In this document: positions 39,907-47,852 of the stretch, in pieces
How positions within the stretch are numbered: position 1 is the first letter of the stretch
Layout: each line of letters begins with the position of its first letter
DNA from: Galaxea fascicularis
Taxonomy: Eukaryota > Cnidaria > Anthozoa > Scleractinia > Euphylliidae
NCBI GenBank assembly: GCA_948470475.1
Contig: OX419338.1
Coordinates: forward strand, 16,039,215-16,103,214
DNA: 64,000 bases
Direction: 5' to 3'
Program-made: the position numbers and the translations under genes
The notes under the pieces: generated by a model
Told to the model about the DNA's origin: nothing
The model's database searches: none
The model's input: only the letters and a program-made list of their open reading frames with translations

Positions 39907-42900
39907 AGTTCTTAAAAACGCATTATACATAAGTCTCAATGCTTTTACTGTAAGATTTAAAATAATTACAAGAATAAGATTAAAAATTTACTATAGGTTA
40001 AAAGCGGTTTTAAAAAGGTGTGTCTTGAGCCTGGTTTTAAAGGTCTCAGAATATCTTATAAAATCAGGAAGTTTGTTCCAGAGCCTGGGGGATAAACACG
40101 CAAAGGATCTGTCGCCATAGGTGGAGGTTCTAGATCTTGGGACAGACAGATTGATGGACCTTGAGGAGCGAAGGGTGCGGACAGGTTTATAGAAAGTTAA
40201 CAAATTTGCCAAGTAATCAGATTGCTCTTTATCTCCGGAACACTCACCTGGTTCTTCTCCAGCTCCTTCAGTGCTGTGGTCACATTGTTGAGTTTGTGAA
40301 CACGCATTCGACCTTTTTCTCTTTTCTGTAGAGGAAGGAATTAAAGAAGGGTATGACGCTGCAACAGATGTGACTCTTAACGTATTCATTTTGATCAGTA
40401 GCGTGGCAAACAAAAACTAAAATAAATACTGTAGTCGAACTGAAAAAAAGAAAATTTAAGAGAATTTAAGTGCAAGGGAAAACATATCGGGAAACAAGTA
40501 AGAGCGAAATAGAGAAAAACAATAAAAAACATAAAGAGCCAAAAAAGAAAAAAGAATAAAAAAAATGGCGAATGAAATTGCAGCATAACAAATAGGTTAA
40601 TGAATCCTGCAATCGACCCAAATGAACCTCATAGAGGAAGACTGAAGTTATTTCCACCTCACAATAAGAAATACATTGATACAGTCAGGAGTTAAAACAA
40701 CTCTTCGAAAAGGAGAAGGAAGGTTACAAACACAATTTTCATGACTGGCTTCTTTTAAGCGCAACAAGAAATAGGCCATTTCCGATTACACAAAAGTTTG
40801 GTTTTATCAACAGAGTTGATAGTGTTAACTGACCACCGTACAGGGATTCTAAAAGCTGACGCAAATCAATTTTCATTCACATGAAAATGAGTTTAATTTG
40901 CGTGTGATAGAATTTGATTTACATATGAAAGGATGAGCACCTAGACTCGCTTTGAAAAAGAGGCCAGAGTTAATTCGGAAAAGGCCTATTACCTTGCAGG
41001 GCTATACAATCAGTTTGAAGGTCTTACCAACGTTTTCCCCAAAAGAACTTCTAACAGCGAGATGAGCACGTGACCATCGCGAATTTCCTCTATGAGGTCT
41101 GTTATTTCCAACGGAGGCACGGCCTAGAGGAGAGTCAATGAGAAAAAAGGGTTAGAAACTACGGTGCTACCGCAGCGTTGGTAGGGGACCCGTACACGAT
41201 AATTTTGTCTTATCAACTGAGTTGATGATGTAAATTGGCCGGCACCGTAAAGCGATTCTAAAAGTTGACGTTTCGACGTTTCGGACTAACGCTGGAAACG
41301 TCAGCTTTTAGAATCCCTGTACAGTGGCCAAATTCCCAATAAGAAAAAGACGAAAAGTCTGAACACCTTCCGCGATGCGCCAGTTCTTTAATAATAAGTG
41401 TGACCAACGTTCTTTTTAGGTAATCTCTCAGCTGGATACCATTTGATCGCCGACAATGGCCCTATTCATGATTATATATGCATGAACTGGCGATTACATT
41501 TTACATGAAAATGTGACATTTTCATGTAAAATGTAATCGCCAATTCATAAATAGATTCGCCAACTAAATTAAGCAAATGTGAGAACTCTGGCAATGAACC
41601 CGGCAAAAAATTGATGAAGCATTACAATTCAAACATTGCAACTTAGTTTAGAAAGAAATGTAAGGAATGCGGGACAGTTTGTTGGAATCGAAATGCTATA
41701 ATTTTGGGAAATGGATGGCCGTTTGAAAAGTGACATACAGAGATCATTCGGCCATCGCGCGCTCTGTAGGCATTTGTAAAGTCTATTTTGCATATGTTCA
41801 CAGCCCGAAATTACCTAATCCCCAACCAGTACAAACTCGATTAAATAACGGATTCAACCCTAATGTGAATATTAATTGTGACTTTAAAACATCAACTTTT
41901 GTTAAATAAATTTATATCGCTTGTGAAGTAACACTTATGAGTCATAATTTGGCAGCCATACGCCGACGACCGAGTCCACAGAAAGACAGTCTCCCTGAAA
42001 TGATCCAATTGTAAATTACTAGTAAGAACGCAAGAGTCCAAGGACGATATACACTCATACCGTAGATTGGCTTACCATTGCAAGTTTGGAATTGATCCAT
42101 TTTCGAAAGGTTTTCTTGTGGATTTCTTCTCTTTCGCCTATTGAAAAAAGAACAAGGTAATTCGTCTGTAGTATATAGGCTTTTAATAACATATAACTGA
42201 TTTCCCATTTATATGATCATAAATTGATTAATCATAACCTGACGACTGCTTCTAGAGCAATACTTTCGTTAACAACGTTTTTCGTTACGTTATGAGATGC
42301 GAGGGAAAGTATAGCAAAAACTATTTTACCTGAAAGCGAAACAGCAATAAAAATGACTCTTAAAGACTCTTTCCGTTTGGTCTATCATAACAAACAAGCA
42401 TATAGTTTTCAGGAAAGAAACAAGGGTCCTATAGGAGACGAAACACAACATCCTAGTATCAGAAAATATTCAATGTCAGTATAGATGAGCAGATAATAAC
42501 ACAAAAAGGTAACACAACATAAAGAGAAAACAGTTATTGATGGACGTTTCTTTCCAATCTGACCAATAAGCCATGTGCTGCGCACTGAAACGCTGCGTTG
42601 TGCCGCTGTCCAATAAGCTTGAGCTTGTATTAAAATGTTATTGAACAAAGAAAAAGAGATGGCGTAAAAACGTTAAGGAAAACATTAATCACGATAAAAT
42701 ATCCAATGATTGGTAATCAAAGACGATACTGCAAGTTAAAAGAAAAGAATGCAGCACATTTCTATGATGTTAACAGTACGAGGCAAATTGAAATTCGCTC
42801 TGCATCACTTAAAACGTAGGGAATTTCACGTTATGATCCAACACTTAAAATGTTAACTACTCCTGCAAAACTCACATCATATCCTTTTAACATCGGTGCT

Positions 42901-43712
42901 AATAAATTATTGGTAAATCGAGCTAATATCCGGAAACATTACACGGAAATCTTGATCGCTGTAAGAAATGGGATGAGATTAAAAACCTCCAACAACCTTC
43001 AGCTAAAAAAAACCCTGCTCTACGTGGATCCATTGGGAGCCAGCAAATCTACGATCACGCTGCCTCCTTTCACGTATATTGTTTTCAATTTCTTATTTCT
43101 CTCATTTGTCCTGAAGAAGACTAACGGCCGTCGTCGAAAAGATCATCGGTCACTGGATTACATAAAAACAAACGACCGCTTGCTCTCGTTTGGTATCAAC
43201 TTTAACGGTTGATTAAGGATGAAGGATGGAAACTTCCAGTTTCGAATGTTTAAAGCGGCGCCAGCGTTTTTTCCCTTTTCTCCCTCATTATCATCCGTAG
43301 CCTAAATATGAAGCATATATGTGATATTGTAAGTAAACAAACCATCCGCCAGTTGGTGCCCTCATGTTCATTAGTCTTTCAGCCCGTTTACAAATTAAAA
43401 ACAAAATATGAGATTCTGTGTATTTACAAGCCCACAAACGCGGACCCCAACGTTTGGGAAATTACTTCTAAGTAGCTCTTTCGTACAAAATATTCCCTCC
43501 ACTCTGGACGAGTCAGGTTCCGGCGGCTACTAAGTATACTCGTTATTGGTTAAAAGCAATGAGAAGTTCTAACTAAGCTTGAACAGTTCTAGTCAACAAA
43601 ATAATAAAGGGATAAAATAAAGAATTCATAAGTCACCTCGCCTCTTAGAAACAGCAACCTTTGTATCGAATGATGTTCTGTTTGGCTCAACAGCACGTTT
43701 CAAGTCAGCCAT
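2530..43712 (-). CDS. Giant CH1-CH2 / spectrin-repeat actin-binding protein (dystrophin/nesprin type), 3' end missing
   Basis: A spliced gene of 53 coding exons, threaded here by splice sites and phase; all junctions keep one open frame of 8,879 nt (about 2,960 residues). The ATG at 43,712 follows an A-rich leader and starts MADLKRAVEPNR. Order: CH1 (residues ~26-135), CH2 (~145-262), repeats 1-2, acidic hinge (485-556), repeats 3-19, Arg/Lys/Glu helix (2580-2805), second hinge, repeat 20. Tandem CH domains of this kind bind F-actin and spectrin-like repeats act as elastic spacers, so a cortical or nuclear-envelope linker is expected. The ABD shares features with dystrophin/utrophin (FTTSW.DGLA.NA.IH.H, PDKK..MY.TSL) and with nesprin/MSP-300 (PP....DL...DG..L..LLEVL). 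The C-terminus that would decide (WW/EF/ZZ or KASH) lies past position 1. Introns carry repeats listed separately; elsewhere in them I see nothing coding. Confidence 0.9.
3855..4530 (-). CDS. Exon 50: 226-residue Arg/Lys/Glu-rich helix (single-alpha-helix candidate)
   Basis: One 676-nt exon with acceptor TTTAG and donor GTTAG that starts and ends in frame with its neighbours. It encodes about 226 residues, almost entirely Glu, Arg and Lys in short alternating blocks (EEEERKRREEEARLKRELEE and similar), with very few hydrophobics and no Pro or Gly in the main run. The first ~30 residues (LQDRLKILEDEQRKL) still look like a repeat helix A. Such ER/K sequences form stable single alpha helices in myosins VI/X and caldesmon. 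It replaces the rest of a repeat's first half, between repeat 19 and a hinge. On the other strand the tract reads as Ser/Phe/Leu-rich ORFs, which are shadows. Confidence 0.85.
5115..15453 (-). CDS. Exons 34-49: spectrin-like repeats 12-19
   Basis: Exon pairs 15279-15453/14767-14948, 13965-14139/13447-13628, 12786-12960/12222-12403, 11588-11765/11077-11258, 10562-10736/10304-10485, 9775-9940/8971-9152, 7833-8007/6743-6924 and 5845-6019/5115-5296. First halves are mostly 175 nt (178 and 166 in repeats 15 and 17); every second half is 182 nt. These are more canonical: helix-A Trp (AEWHER, QNWRRK, QKWHEG, ERWRIR, HDWEER) and helix-C Trp in every second half (DDWNKL, HRWENL, QQWNQL, ARWDRV, ERWARV, KRWNKV, GRWKEL, ERWNGL). 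Repeat length is ~119 residues, longer than the ~106-110 of classical spectrin. Confidence 0.9.
6268..6339. repeat. Imperfect inverted repeat (MITE-like remnant)
   Basis: Arms at 6,268-6,292 and 6,315-6,339 match in inverted orientation (GATTTGTAAT...CACGAGTGAC against GTCACGAGTATGATTACAAA) with a few mismatches. It lies in the intron between exons 47 and 48. Confidence 0.45.
14450..14690. repeat. MITE-like repeat with CAACA/TGTTG motifs
   Basis: An intronic stretch dense in CAACAATGTT and TGTTGGG motifs, starting GGCCCGTGCAAACGATCC. It resembles a short DNA-transposon derivative, but I could not pair both ends. Confidence 0.35.
15782..20262 (-). CDS. Exons 26-33: spectrin-like repeats 8-11
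   Basis: Exon pairs 20082-20262/19719-19900, 18980-19160/18017-18198, 17657-17840/16736-16917 and 16190-16358/15782-15963. First halves are 181, 181, 184 and 169 nt; second halves all 182. Repeats 7-10 are alike in sequence, with a motif of the form KWE.W...I..L...C..KL..LK.KG followed by a DQI..AK end, and second halves with E...L..AKP.I..GL.YG..LL.DD. They look like recent local duplicates. Helix C has Phe or Leu in repeats 8-10 (KAFKDL, DDFTKL, DGLSRL) and Trp returns in repeat 11 (ERWKGL). Confidence 0.87.
20465..20650. repeat. Degenerate CTGA/TGAC-rich tract
   Basis: Many imperfect GACTGACTG tetramer units diluted by point changes, in the intron between exons 25 and 26. It looks like an old expanded microsatellite. 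Confidence 0.6.
20697..28685 (-). CDS. Exons 16-25: spectrin-like repeats 3-7 (helix-C Trp absent)
   Basis: Exon pairs, first half then second half: 28520-28685/27595-27776, 26460-26628/25915-26096, 24989-25151/23633-23814, 22798-22987/21959-22140, 21231-21411/20697-20878. Second halves are all 182 nt. First halves vary (166, 169, 163, 190, 181 nt) and from repeat 4 on carry a Trp in helix A (RNWEAK, AKWDEI, KKWKDW, GRWEIW). In the second halves the expected helix-C Trp is Tyr, Phe or Leu (EHYDEL, DRYEEL, AKFEDL, EGFKTL, EYELAKM). Exon 17 uses a GTTTGT donor, which the phase of exon 18 requires; the downstream GTAAAG alternative gives a stop. Confidence 0.85.
23024..23238. repeat. Palindromic MITE-like element
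   Basis: Arms at 23,074-23,101 and 23,106-23,134 are near-perfect inverted copies (GGGACTTGTCCCACAAATTC) around a four-base centre. Outer ends also mirror each other loosely (CACACGAAGGG on the left, CCTCGTGTGTGCCGACC on the right). It is in the intron between exons 21 and 22. Confidence 0.6.
23375..23540 (-). mobile_element. Possible LINE 3'-tail
   Basis: On the minus strand this reads as an AT-rich untranslated stretch ending in AAATAAATAAATAAAT and then CATCATCATC. That is typical of non-LTR retrotransposon 3' ends with a simple-repeat tail. No coding part remains. Confidence 0.35.
24247..24274. repeat. (AATC)7 microsatellite
   Basis: Seven perfect AATC units in an intron. Confidence 0.95.
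25615..25690 (-). mobile_element. Possible retroposon tail (TTGAAG)n
   Basis: The minus strand shows AATAATAAATAAAG followed by repeated TTGAAG hexamers, as at the end of a truncated non-LTR element. No coding remnant is visible. Confidence 0.3.
26665..27073. repeat. ~410-bp MITE with inverted ends
   Basis: The left end (GGCCTGTTTTAAACGTCGCG then CTACTGCCGTGTCGGACTAAA) matches the reverse complement of the right end over about 50 bp (GGCTGGTTTCAAACTTCGCG...). A further copy of the same end motif lies inside at ~26,845 in direct orientation, so the element is nested or internally duplicated. It is in the intron between exons 17 and 18. Confidence 0.65.
27365..27457 (+). mobile_element. Non-LTR retroelement 3' end with nested hairpins
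   Basis: The perfect 9-bp stem TTGCCCCGC/GCGGGGCAA (27,367-27,375 and 27,399-27,407) encloses a second stem TAGCT/AGCTA (27,382-27,395). It is followed by AAGATAAATAAAG and a TTG-rich tail. Conserved 3' stem-loops before a short-unit tail are typical of LINE/SINE 3' ends. Confidence 0.5.
27845..27885. repeat. GGAC-rich simple repeat
   Basis: Imperfect GGAC/GAAC tetramers in the intron between exons 16 and 17. Confidence 0.7.
29077..29215. repeat. Compound tetranucleotide microsatellite
   Basis: Purine-rich imperfect GGAC/GGAA units, then perfect GGAA, GAGT and GAAT runs, ending only seven bases before the donor end of exon 15 at 29,222. Confidence 0.9.
29222..29958 (-). CDS. Exons 14-15: acidic, non-helical hinge
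   Basis: Exons at 29835-29958 (124 nt) and 29222-29310 (89 nt) keep the frame but do not look like a spectrin repeat. The ~72 residues are rich in Glu, Gln, Val, Ser and Pro (for example PTEESVETDILVQIEQGD and SAPVEINSVDIQPEV). Such stretches interrupt the repeat rod in dystrophin as flexible hinges; the same role is inferred here. Exon 16 then restarts the repeat series. Confidence is below that of the repeats because short low-homology exons are harder to prove without transcripts. Confidence 0.72.
30209..30379. repeat. Fold-back MITE, family A copy 1
   Basis: Ends are inverted copies over about 60 bp: AATAGGCCATTTCCGAGTTC and TCAAAGCGAGTCTAAGTGCG on the left, mirrored on the right. The hexamer TTGTTT borders both ends, a possible trace of target duplication. 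It lies in the intron between exons 13 and 14. Confidence 0.75.
31585..33986 (-). CDS. Exons 10-13: spectrin-like repeats 1 and 2
   Basis: Exons at 33846-33986 (141 nt), 32692-32873 (182 nt), 32474-32615 (142 nt) and 31585-31766 (182 nt). Exon 10 opens with a helix-A-like stretch (LEAYRAALKDVNAYISQMEE) in which the usual Trp is Tyr. Both 182-nt exons carry the helix-C Trp (HERWEKL, LTGWGEL). These two repeats sit between the actin-binding domain and an acidic hinge, as repeat 1 does relative to hinge regions in dystrophin-family rods. Confidence 0.85.
31869..31890. repeat. (AGTC)n microsatellite
   Basis: About five AGTC units in the intron between exons 12... and the preceding hinge, just upstream of exon 13; related tracts occur at 32,411-32,448. 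Confidence 0.85.
32101..32135. repeat. (CATC)n microsatellite
   Basis: About nine CATC units in a ~700-bp intron that also carries TTTA and AGTC tracts. Confidence 0.9.
32185..32330 (+). mobile_element. Possible tRNA-derived SINE fragment
   Basis: GGGTTCGATTCCCACC at ~32,207 matches a pol III B box inside a T-arm (GGTTCGANNCC). I see no convincing A box at the normal distance upstream, so the head would be truncated or decayed. Confidence 0.35.
32411..32448. repeat. (AGTC)n microsatellite
   Basis: Nine AGTC units ending 26 bp before the donor end of exon 12. Confidence 0.95.
34663..38765 (-). CDS. Exons 6-9: second calponin-homology domain (CH2)
   Basis: Exons at 38677-38765, 37472-37555, 37100-37215 and 34663-34775 (89, 84, 116, 113 nt). 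The CH2 signature is clear: KKLLSWCQTSL, LKDFTTSWRDGLAFNAIIH, KPELF, TNLEHAFSVANEEFLVPRLLDP and DVDVDKPDKKLVIMYLTSL. Together with CH1 this gives a type-1 actin-binding domain of normal size. The domain ends in a basic stretch GGRKRRKLD, which could be a nuclear-localisation-like cluster or only a linker. The closest family resemblance in this half is dystrophin/utrophin by recall, not by search. Confidence 0.92.
38088..38127. repeat. Palindromic hairpin flanked by T and A runs
   Basis: The sequence is TTTTTTAGACTCGGGC, a short centre, then GCCCGAGTAAAAAAA. The arms ACTCGGGC/GCCCGAGT are perfect. It is intronic, between exons 6 and 7. Confidence 0.7.
39303..43712 (-). CDS. Exons 1-5: N-terminus and first calponin-homology domain (CH1)
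   Basis: Exons at 43637-43712, 42076-42137, 41028-41123, 40248-40325 and 39303-39395 (76, 62, 96, 78, 93 nt). After 25 unstructured basic residues the CH1 core begins EIHKKTFRKWINSKL, the standard actin-binding site 1 signature (KKTF.KW.N). It continues PPLEITDLIEEIRDG, LLEVLLGKTL, KGRMRVHKLNNVTTAL and VGISNFDIVDG, ending LGLVWSIILRFQ. Donors are GTGAC, GTAAG, GTAAG, GTGAG and GTTAG. The PP/DL/LLEVL section looks nesprin-like, the KREKG.xRVH.LNNV section dystrophin-like. A LINE fragment sits only about 20-25 bp after the exon 4 donor. Confidence 0.92.
39837..39904. repeat. (AAT)n microsatellite, tail of a LINE fragment
   Basis: About 22 perfect AAT units. On the minus strand it follows directly the 3' end of the LINE fragment at 39,905-40,225, so it is best read as that element's simple-repeat tail. 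Confidence 0.9.
39905..40225 (-). mobile_element. 5'-truncated LINE fragment (RT C-terminal end)
   Basis: The minus strand reads DYLANLLTFYKPVRTLRSS, then VPRSRTSTYGDRSFACLSPR, LWNKLPDFIR and LKTHLFKTAFNL before a stop. This YG.R.F....P.LWN.LP..IR pattern is the familiar end of CR1/L2/Rex-like non-LTR reverse transcriptases. The copy is truncated on its 5' side about 22 bp after the exon 4 donor at 40,247. Confidence 0.8.
40772..40988. repeat. MITE, family A copy 2
   Basis: Ends TAGGCCATTTCCGATT and GGAAAAGGCCTA, plus the internal GACTCGCTTTGA, match the copy at 30,209-30,379. The left interior carries a different insertion-like segment (TTATCAACAGAGTTGATAGT to CTAAAAGCTGACG) that recurs at 41,209. 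Confidence 0.65.
41209..41340. repeat. Fold-back repeat with TTATCAAC...CTAAAAG.TGACG motif
   Basis: Arms at 41,231-41,274 and 41,295-41,335 are imperfect inverted copies (GATTCTAAAAGTTGACGTTT and AAACGTCAGCTTTTAGAATC). Its left part matches 40,806-40,862. By recall this motif is frequent in coral Penelope-like terminal repeats, but no coding part is present. Confidence 0.55.
41489..41541. repeat. 53-bp perfect palindrome
   Basis: Two 26-base arms (starting GGCGATTACATTTTACATGA) are exact inverted copies separated by a single G. It lies in the intron between exons 2 and 3. Confidence 0.9.
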
Positions 43713-44998
43713 TTTTTCTTGTTTGAAAGCTTAGTGCTTTAAATTTGCGCGAAATATAATCCATTTAAATCAACAACATCTTGTTTTTGACGTTTAGCTT
43801 GTATGACGCTCAAAATTCTCTTTAAAAAGGAATATAAAAAGTATTCCGAGATACGTCTACATGCACCAGTCCTCAGTTATGAAAAAATAAGCCGTTTTCA
43901 CAAACGAAACGGAAATAAAAGCATCTTAAGTTGAAAACAATTAGCCGATAACATGACCGACAGATCTGTAAGAACCAGGTGTTGTCGGCTTGTTTATATG
44001 TAAAATGTACTCCTACAAATGAAAACCGCCTTGGATTACACGTAGAGCGTCCAGTTTTTCCAAAACAATTTATATCATAAAATCTACACGTTAGTGTAAA
44101 ATTTTGCTTCAAGAACAAAAAACGTATTATAGAGAAGAGCCTGAATTACTGGCCCCGTTGGTTAAATGGCAACTTAGCGATGGGGGCCGAATGCTACAAA
44201 TTGTTATTTGAAGAACGAAAAAAAAAAATAAAGGAGTTAAACTTTTTCAGTACTGGTTTAAAAATGATTCAGAAATTAAACGCAAGGGAAATTTACTGAG
44301 AATTACCTATATTTGTTTTTTTCTTCTAAACCAGAAGTATTCTAGACCGCTTCGTGGTTAAAAAAACCTAGACTGGGAAAGGAATGGCGTTGGCATGGGT
44401 ACACGTTATAGTGGATCAAATTTCAGTTGTGAACCATAAACACAGAACAATGCAGCTGGCATCTGATCTTGTACATTTAATGGAACTTAGCTATTTTTTA
44501 GGCCGAATATGTCTTAAAACTATTGCTCTATACCTCTATTCGTAAACAAATGTAAACAAAACACGAGACTACGCAGACATCAAGTGTATTTTAGTTGGAA
44601 AAGAAGGCCATGTTCAGTTTTTGGCGATGTCTTCCAGTCTCAGAACTTGCCGACAATATAAGGGTCATTTTCATCCTTGCCATCCTTGGCAACAGACGAC
44701 AGTAAACAGTTTCAATACAGTAACATACCCTTTGGTGAAAGACTGCACTGTCGTTTCCTGGCCTTCTTTGATAAAACTCAGAGATACTGGCGTTTTAGCC
44801 ATTTTACGAAATGCTAAAATGGTACGATTGTGCCCCTTAAAAAGACTTCCCAGTGTAAAGGTGGACTGACTAAAAATGCAAAAGTGAGTGTTTCATTCAT
44901 TATCAGTGTTATTATCATCCATCGCGCTTTCGTTGAAGTCAGATGTTTGTCAGAGTTTCTGTTAAAAGATCGCTAGAATTCAAGGCATGATTGTTTAT
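43713..44998. other. 5' flank of the spectrin-repeat gene; no gene seen
   Basis: AT-rich DNA upstream of the start codon at 43,712. It should contain the 5' UTR and promoter or a leader intron, but I see no strong TATA or other motif and no coding exon. Confidence 0.5.
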
Positions 44999-45063
44999 AA
45001 TTAAGTGAAGTACGATCGTCCGGGTGAGTGTAGTCCTGAGAAGGACTGTTTGTGGTGACATTG

Positions 45064-45127
45064 ACTGACGTTTCGACAACCTGAGCGGAAGTCATCATCA
45101 GAGTCAAGTGATTTGTGTAACGTCAGT
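45064..45127 (-). ncRNA. Hammerhead-ribozyme-like motif, 3' terminal repeat
   Basis: On the minus strand: ACTGACGT, then CTGATGA, a stem with CC/GG and GAC/GTC pairs, CGAAAC, and ACGTCAGT. CTGATGA and GAAA are the conserved hammerhead core, and the outer 8-mers pair perfectly. It is in sense orientation to the retroelement. Penelope-like elements are known to carry hammerheads in their terminal repeats. Confidence 0.5.
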
Positions 45128-45394
45128 AGATGGTATAAGTACTCTGGTCGTTGATGTGATTGGTCAACGAAGTCGTGATGTTATTGGTCGACTGTCAGTT
45201 AAGCCTAGTTGTTATTGGCTGTGAAGACTGTACACAGTGATTGGTGCGTTTCGATCCGTCTTTTGTTAGTCTACTGTGTGTACGTGTATTGTTAGTAAAA
45301 TTAGTCGGTCTGTTGTTTGTCTATTGTAAACAGTGATTGGTGCGTTTCGATCCGTCTTTTGTTAGACTAATGTCTGTACGTGTGTCGTTGTCGG

Positions 45395-47735
45395 TCAGTT
45401 TGTTGTTTGTCCGTTGTTTATGTCGTCGACAAGTCGTTTGTAAGGTGCGGGAAGTTGTAAGCAACGGTTTAGTGGTGTCTGTTCTAAGTTAGTAAACCAG
45501 CTTTCCAGTACGATCCGTTGGTAGTAATTAGTACTGTATGTAACGCATTCGGCAGAGTCCCAGTCGATTCTGTGGTTTGTCTGTAAATGGTGTTCAGCAA
45601 TGTTATTGTTGAGGTCAGCATTTCTCGTCGCTCGTTTGTGTTCAGTCAGTCTTACGTTCAAGTTTCTGCCGGTCTCACTGATATAGGTGGCCTGGCAGTC
45701 GCAGCATTTGATCTTGTAAACTGCTCCTTGTCTGTTCTTTGGTTCGTCTTTGTCCTTAACGTTCGTCAGTAGTTGCCGTAAAGTGGTGAAGGGCTTGTGA
45801 GCAAAACGGATGTTGTAGGGCTGTAGGATGCGTGCAATGGTTTCAGATGTGCCTTTGATGTAAGGTATCGTAGCTGTGGTGACAGGTGTCGCGTTCGTGT
45901 TCGTAACGTTAGGTTCTGCACGGTAGGTGTTGCGTCTAACGAAATCGCGGTTGTGGTTGTTTTTACTGAAAACGTTGTCTAAGTACTCTCGTTCGTCTGT
46001 TAAACTGTCGTGTGAGTCGCAAACTAGTTGCGCTCGTCTCGTTAGGGTACGTATTGTCGTTGCTTTGTGTGAAGTAGGGTTGTAAGAGCATTCGTCAAGT
46101 AGTCGGTCAGTATGTGTAGGTTTCCTGTAAACTGTAGTTCGTAGTTGTTTGTTGTCAAGGGTAACTAAGCAGTCTAGAAAAGGTATCTTACCATTCTCCT
46201 CGATCTCCTTGGTGAACTGGATGTGGTCGTTCCCTCTGTTGAGGTGTTCGTGAAACTCGTCGATTTTGTCTTTGCGTAGGGCTGTAAAAGTGTCGTCAAC
46301 GTAGCGTAGCCAGAGTGGTATCGTTCGTTTGTAAGTTGCTAGGGCTTGTTCCTCGATGTTTTGCATAACGATTTCTGCAACCACAACGGAAACTGGTGAA
46401 CCCATAGCCGTTCCATGTAACTGTTTGTAGTGTTTGCCGTTGTACTGGAAGTAGGTAGACGTAAGGCAGAGGTTCAGTAAGTCCATAAGGTGGTTCGTAG
46501 GTAGTGGCAGTTGTAAAGTAGAGTTGTTGATGGCGGTCTCAGTGCAGTCTAGGGCCAATTGAAGTAGAATACTGGTGAACAGTGATTTCACATCAAAAGA
46601 CACTAGTTTGTGGTCGTCAGGTACTTGTACTGTCTTGATAGCGTCAATAAAGGTCTCCGTAGACTGTAGTTTGTGTCGGGATTCGTCAGTCAAGGCGACC
46701 CACAGAACGAGACTATGGGACGCATAGGTACGCCAGGTTTGTGGAGTTTCGGTAGTCCGTAAAGTTTAGGTGGCTGTGGTACCTGGCACCTCAGTCTGTT
46801 GTAACGTCGGATGTCAATAGTGTCGGCTTTCTTAAGCTGAAGTAGTTTACTGTTAAGTTTTCGTTAAAGTGCCGGCGTCGGGTCTGGTTTAAGGTCTTCG
46901 TAAGTCTGTTTGTCGTTAACAAGTGCGTCCATTTTGTCGTGATAGTCTTTCTTGTCCATAACAACAGTCACTCGTCCTTTGTCAGCGGGAAGTATCACAA
47001 TGTCCTCGTCGTTCTTAAGTCGTTTCAGGGCTTGTCGTTCGTCTTTAGTCAGGTTGTTTTCTGTAAGAGGGGCTGATTGTATGGTAGAAGCAATTCTGCT
47101 CCTGATGTTATCCTTGGTCGGTTCTGATAATTCTCTTTGATGAGACAGAACCGGCTCAACACTCGATACAATGGCCTCGGTCGGTATGCGTTTGGGCGTC
47201 ACGGAATGTTTCAGTCCGTAGGAGAGAACCCGTGTTTCAGTCTTGTCTAAGGGACGGGAAGAGATATTCCTGACCCAGTCGTCTTGTGGCATTTTTGTCT
47301 TTAGAACGTTGTAGTCGCGTCAATTTTTTGTTGTGTCTTACTGCGGCATTGTTCAGTTGTTTTGTTAGCTCGTCGGTCAGCAATGTTGCGTACAATGTCA
47401 AGTAAGTTAGTCCGTACAGTTTGTTTAAGTTTGTCAAGTCGTTGCTGTAGTTTGTTGTTGTAGTGGTTCAGTCTTCTGTGACAGTCGTTTATCCGCGCTC
47501 GGATCAATCGTCTGCAGGTGGCTTTGACGATCTGGATAGCCTCTTGTGTGTTCAACGGGGACTTAAGTCGAAGTCCGGCTGGAACAAGGCCAAGATCTTT
47601 GCAGCGGTGGTTGAACCAGAGTTGTTGTCGTATACGTCTGACGTTGCTTGCGTAACTGATGTAGTCGTTAGCAAGTCGTTCGCTCTGTCGTCCAAGTGAA
47701 CGTAAAATCGTAAATGGTTTGAACCCAGGAGTCAT
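45395..47735 (-). pseudogene. Penelope-like reverse transcriptase with GIY-YIG endonuclease, frame-broken
   Basis: Four pieces in different frames follow each other: 47,735-47,301 (N-terminal part), 47,437-47,237, 47,292-46,864 and 46,693-45,395. RT motifs seen are [12 protein letters not shown] (in the 46,694-46,863 spacer), FDVKSLFTSI, GTAMGSPVS and the catalytic LRYVDDTF. The C-terminal GIY-YIG domain reads VYKIKCCDC, YISETGR, LTEHKRA and AEHHLQTNH, with YIG changed to YIS. The last 432 codons (RT palm to endonuclease) are uninterrupted, but the upstream part has at least three frame breaks, and sequence appears lost after the PIVSFCGS motif, so the element cannot be active as it stands. 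Confidence 0.85.
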
Positions 47736-47852
47736 GTCATAATTAAGTGAAGTACGATCGTCAGGGTGAGTGTAGGCTTAACTGACAGTCGACCAATAAC
47801 ATCACGACTTCGTTGACCAATCACATCAACGACCAGAGTACTTATACCATCT

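Noticed and set aside
39991..40413. 140-codon minus-strand frame taken as one protein
   Set aside because: It is exon 4 of the CH1 domain, its donor and a LINE fragment read through in one frame.
42850..43212. 120-codon plus-strand frame in intron 1 of the spectrin-repeat gene
   Set aside because: No domain, low-complexity residues, no splice context; likely chance.
47301..47735. Independent small proteins in the Penelope region
   Set aside because: They are successive frame-shifted pieces of one retroelement ORF.
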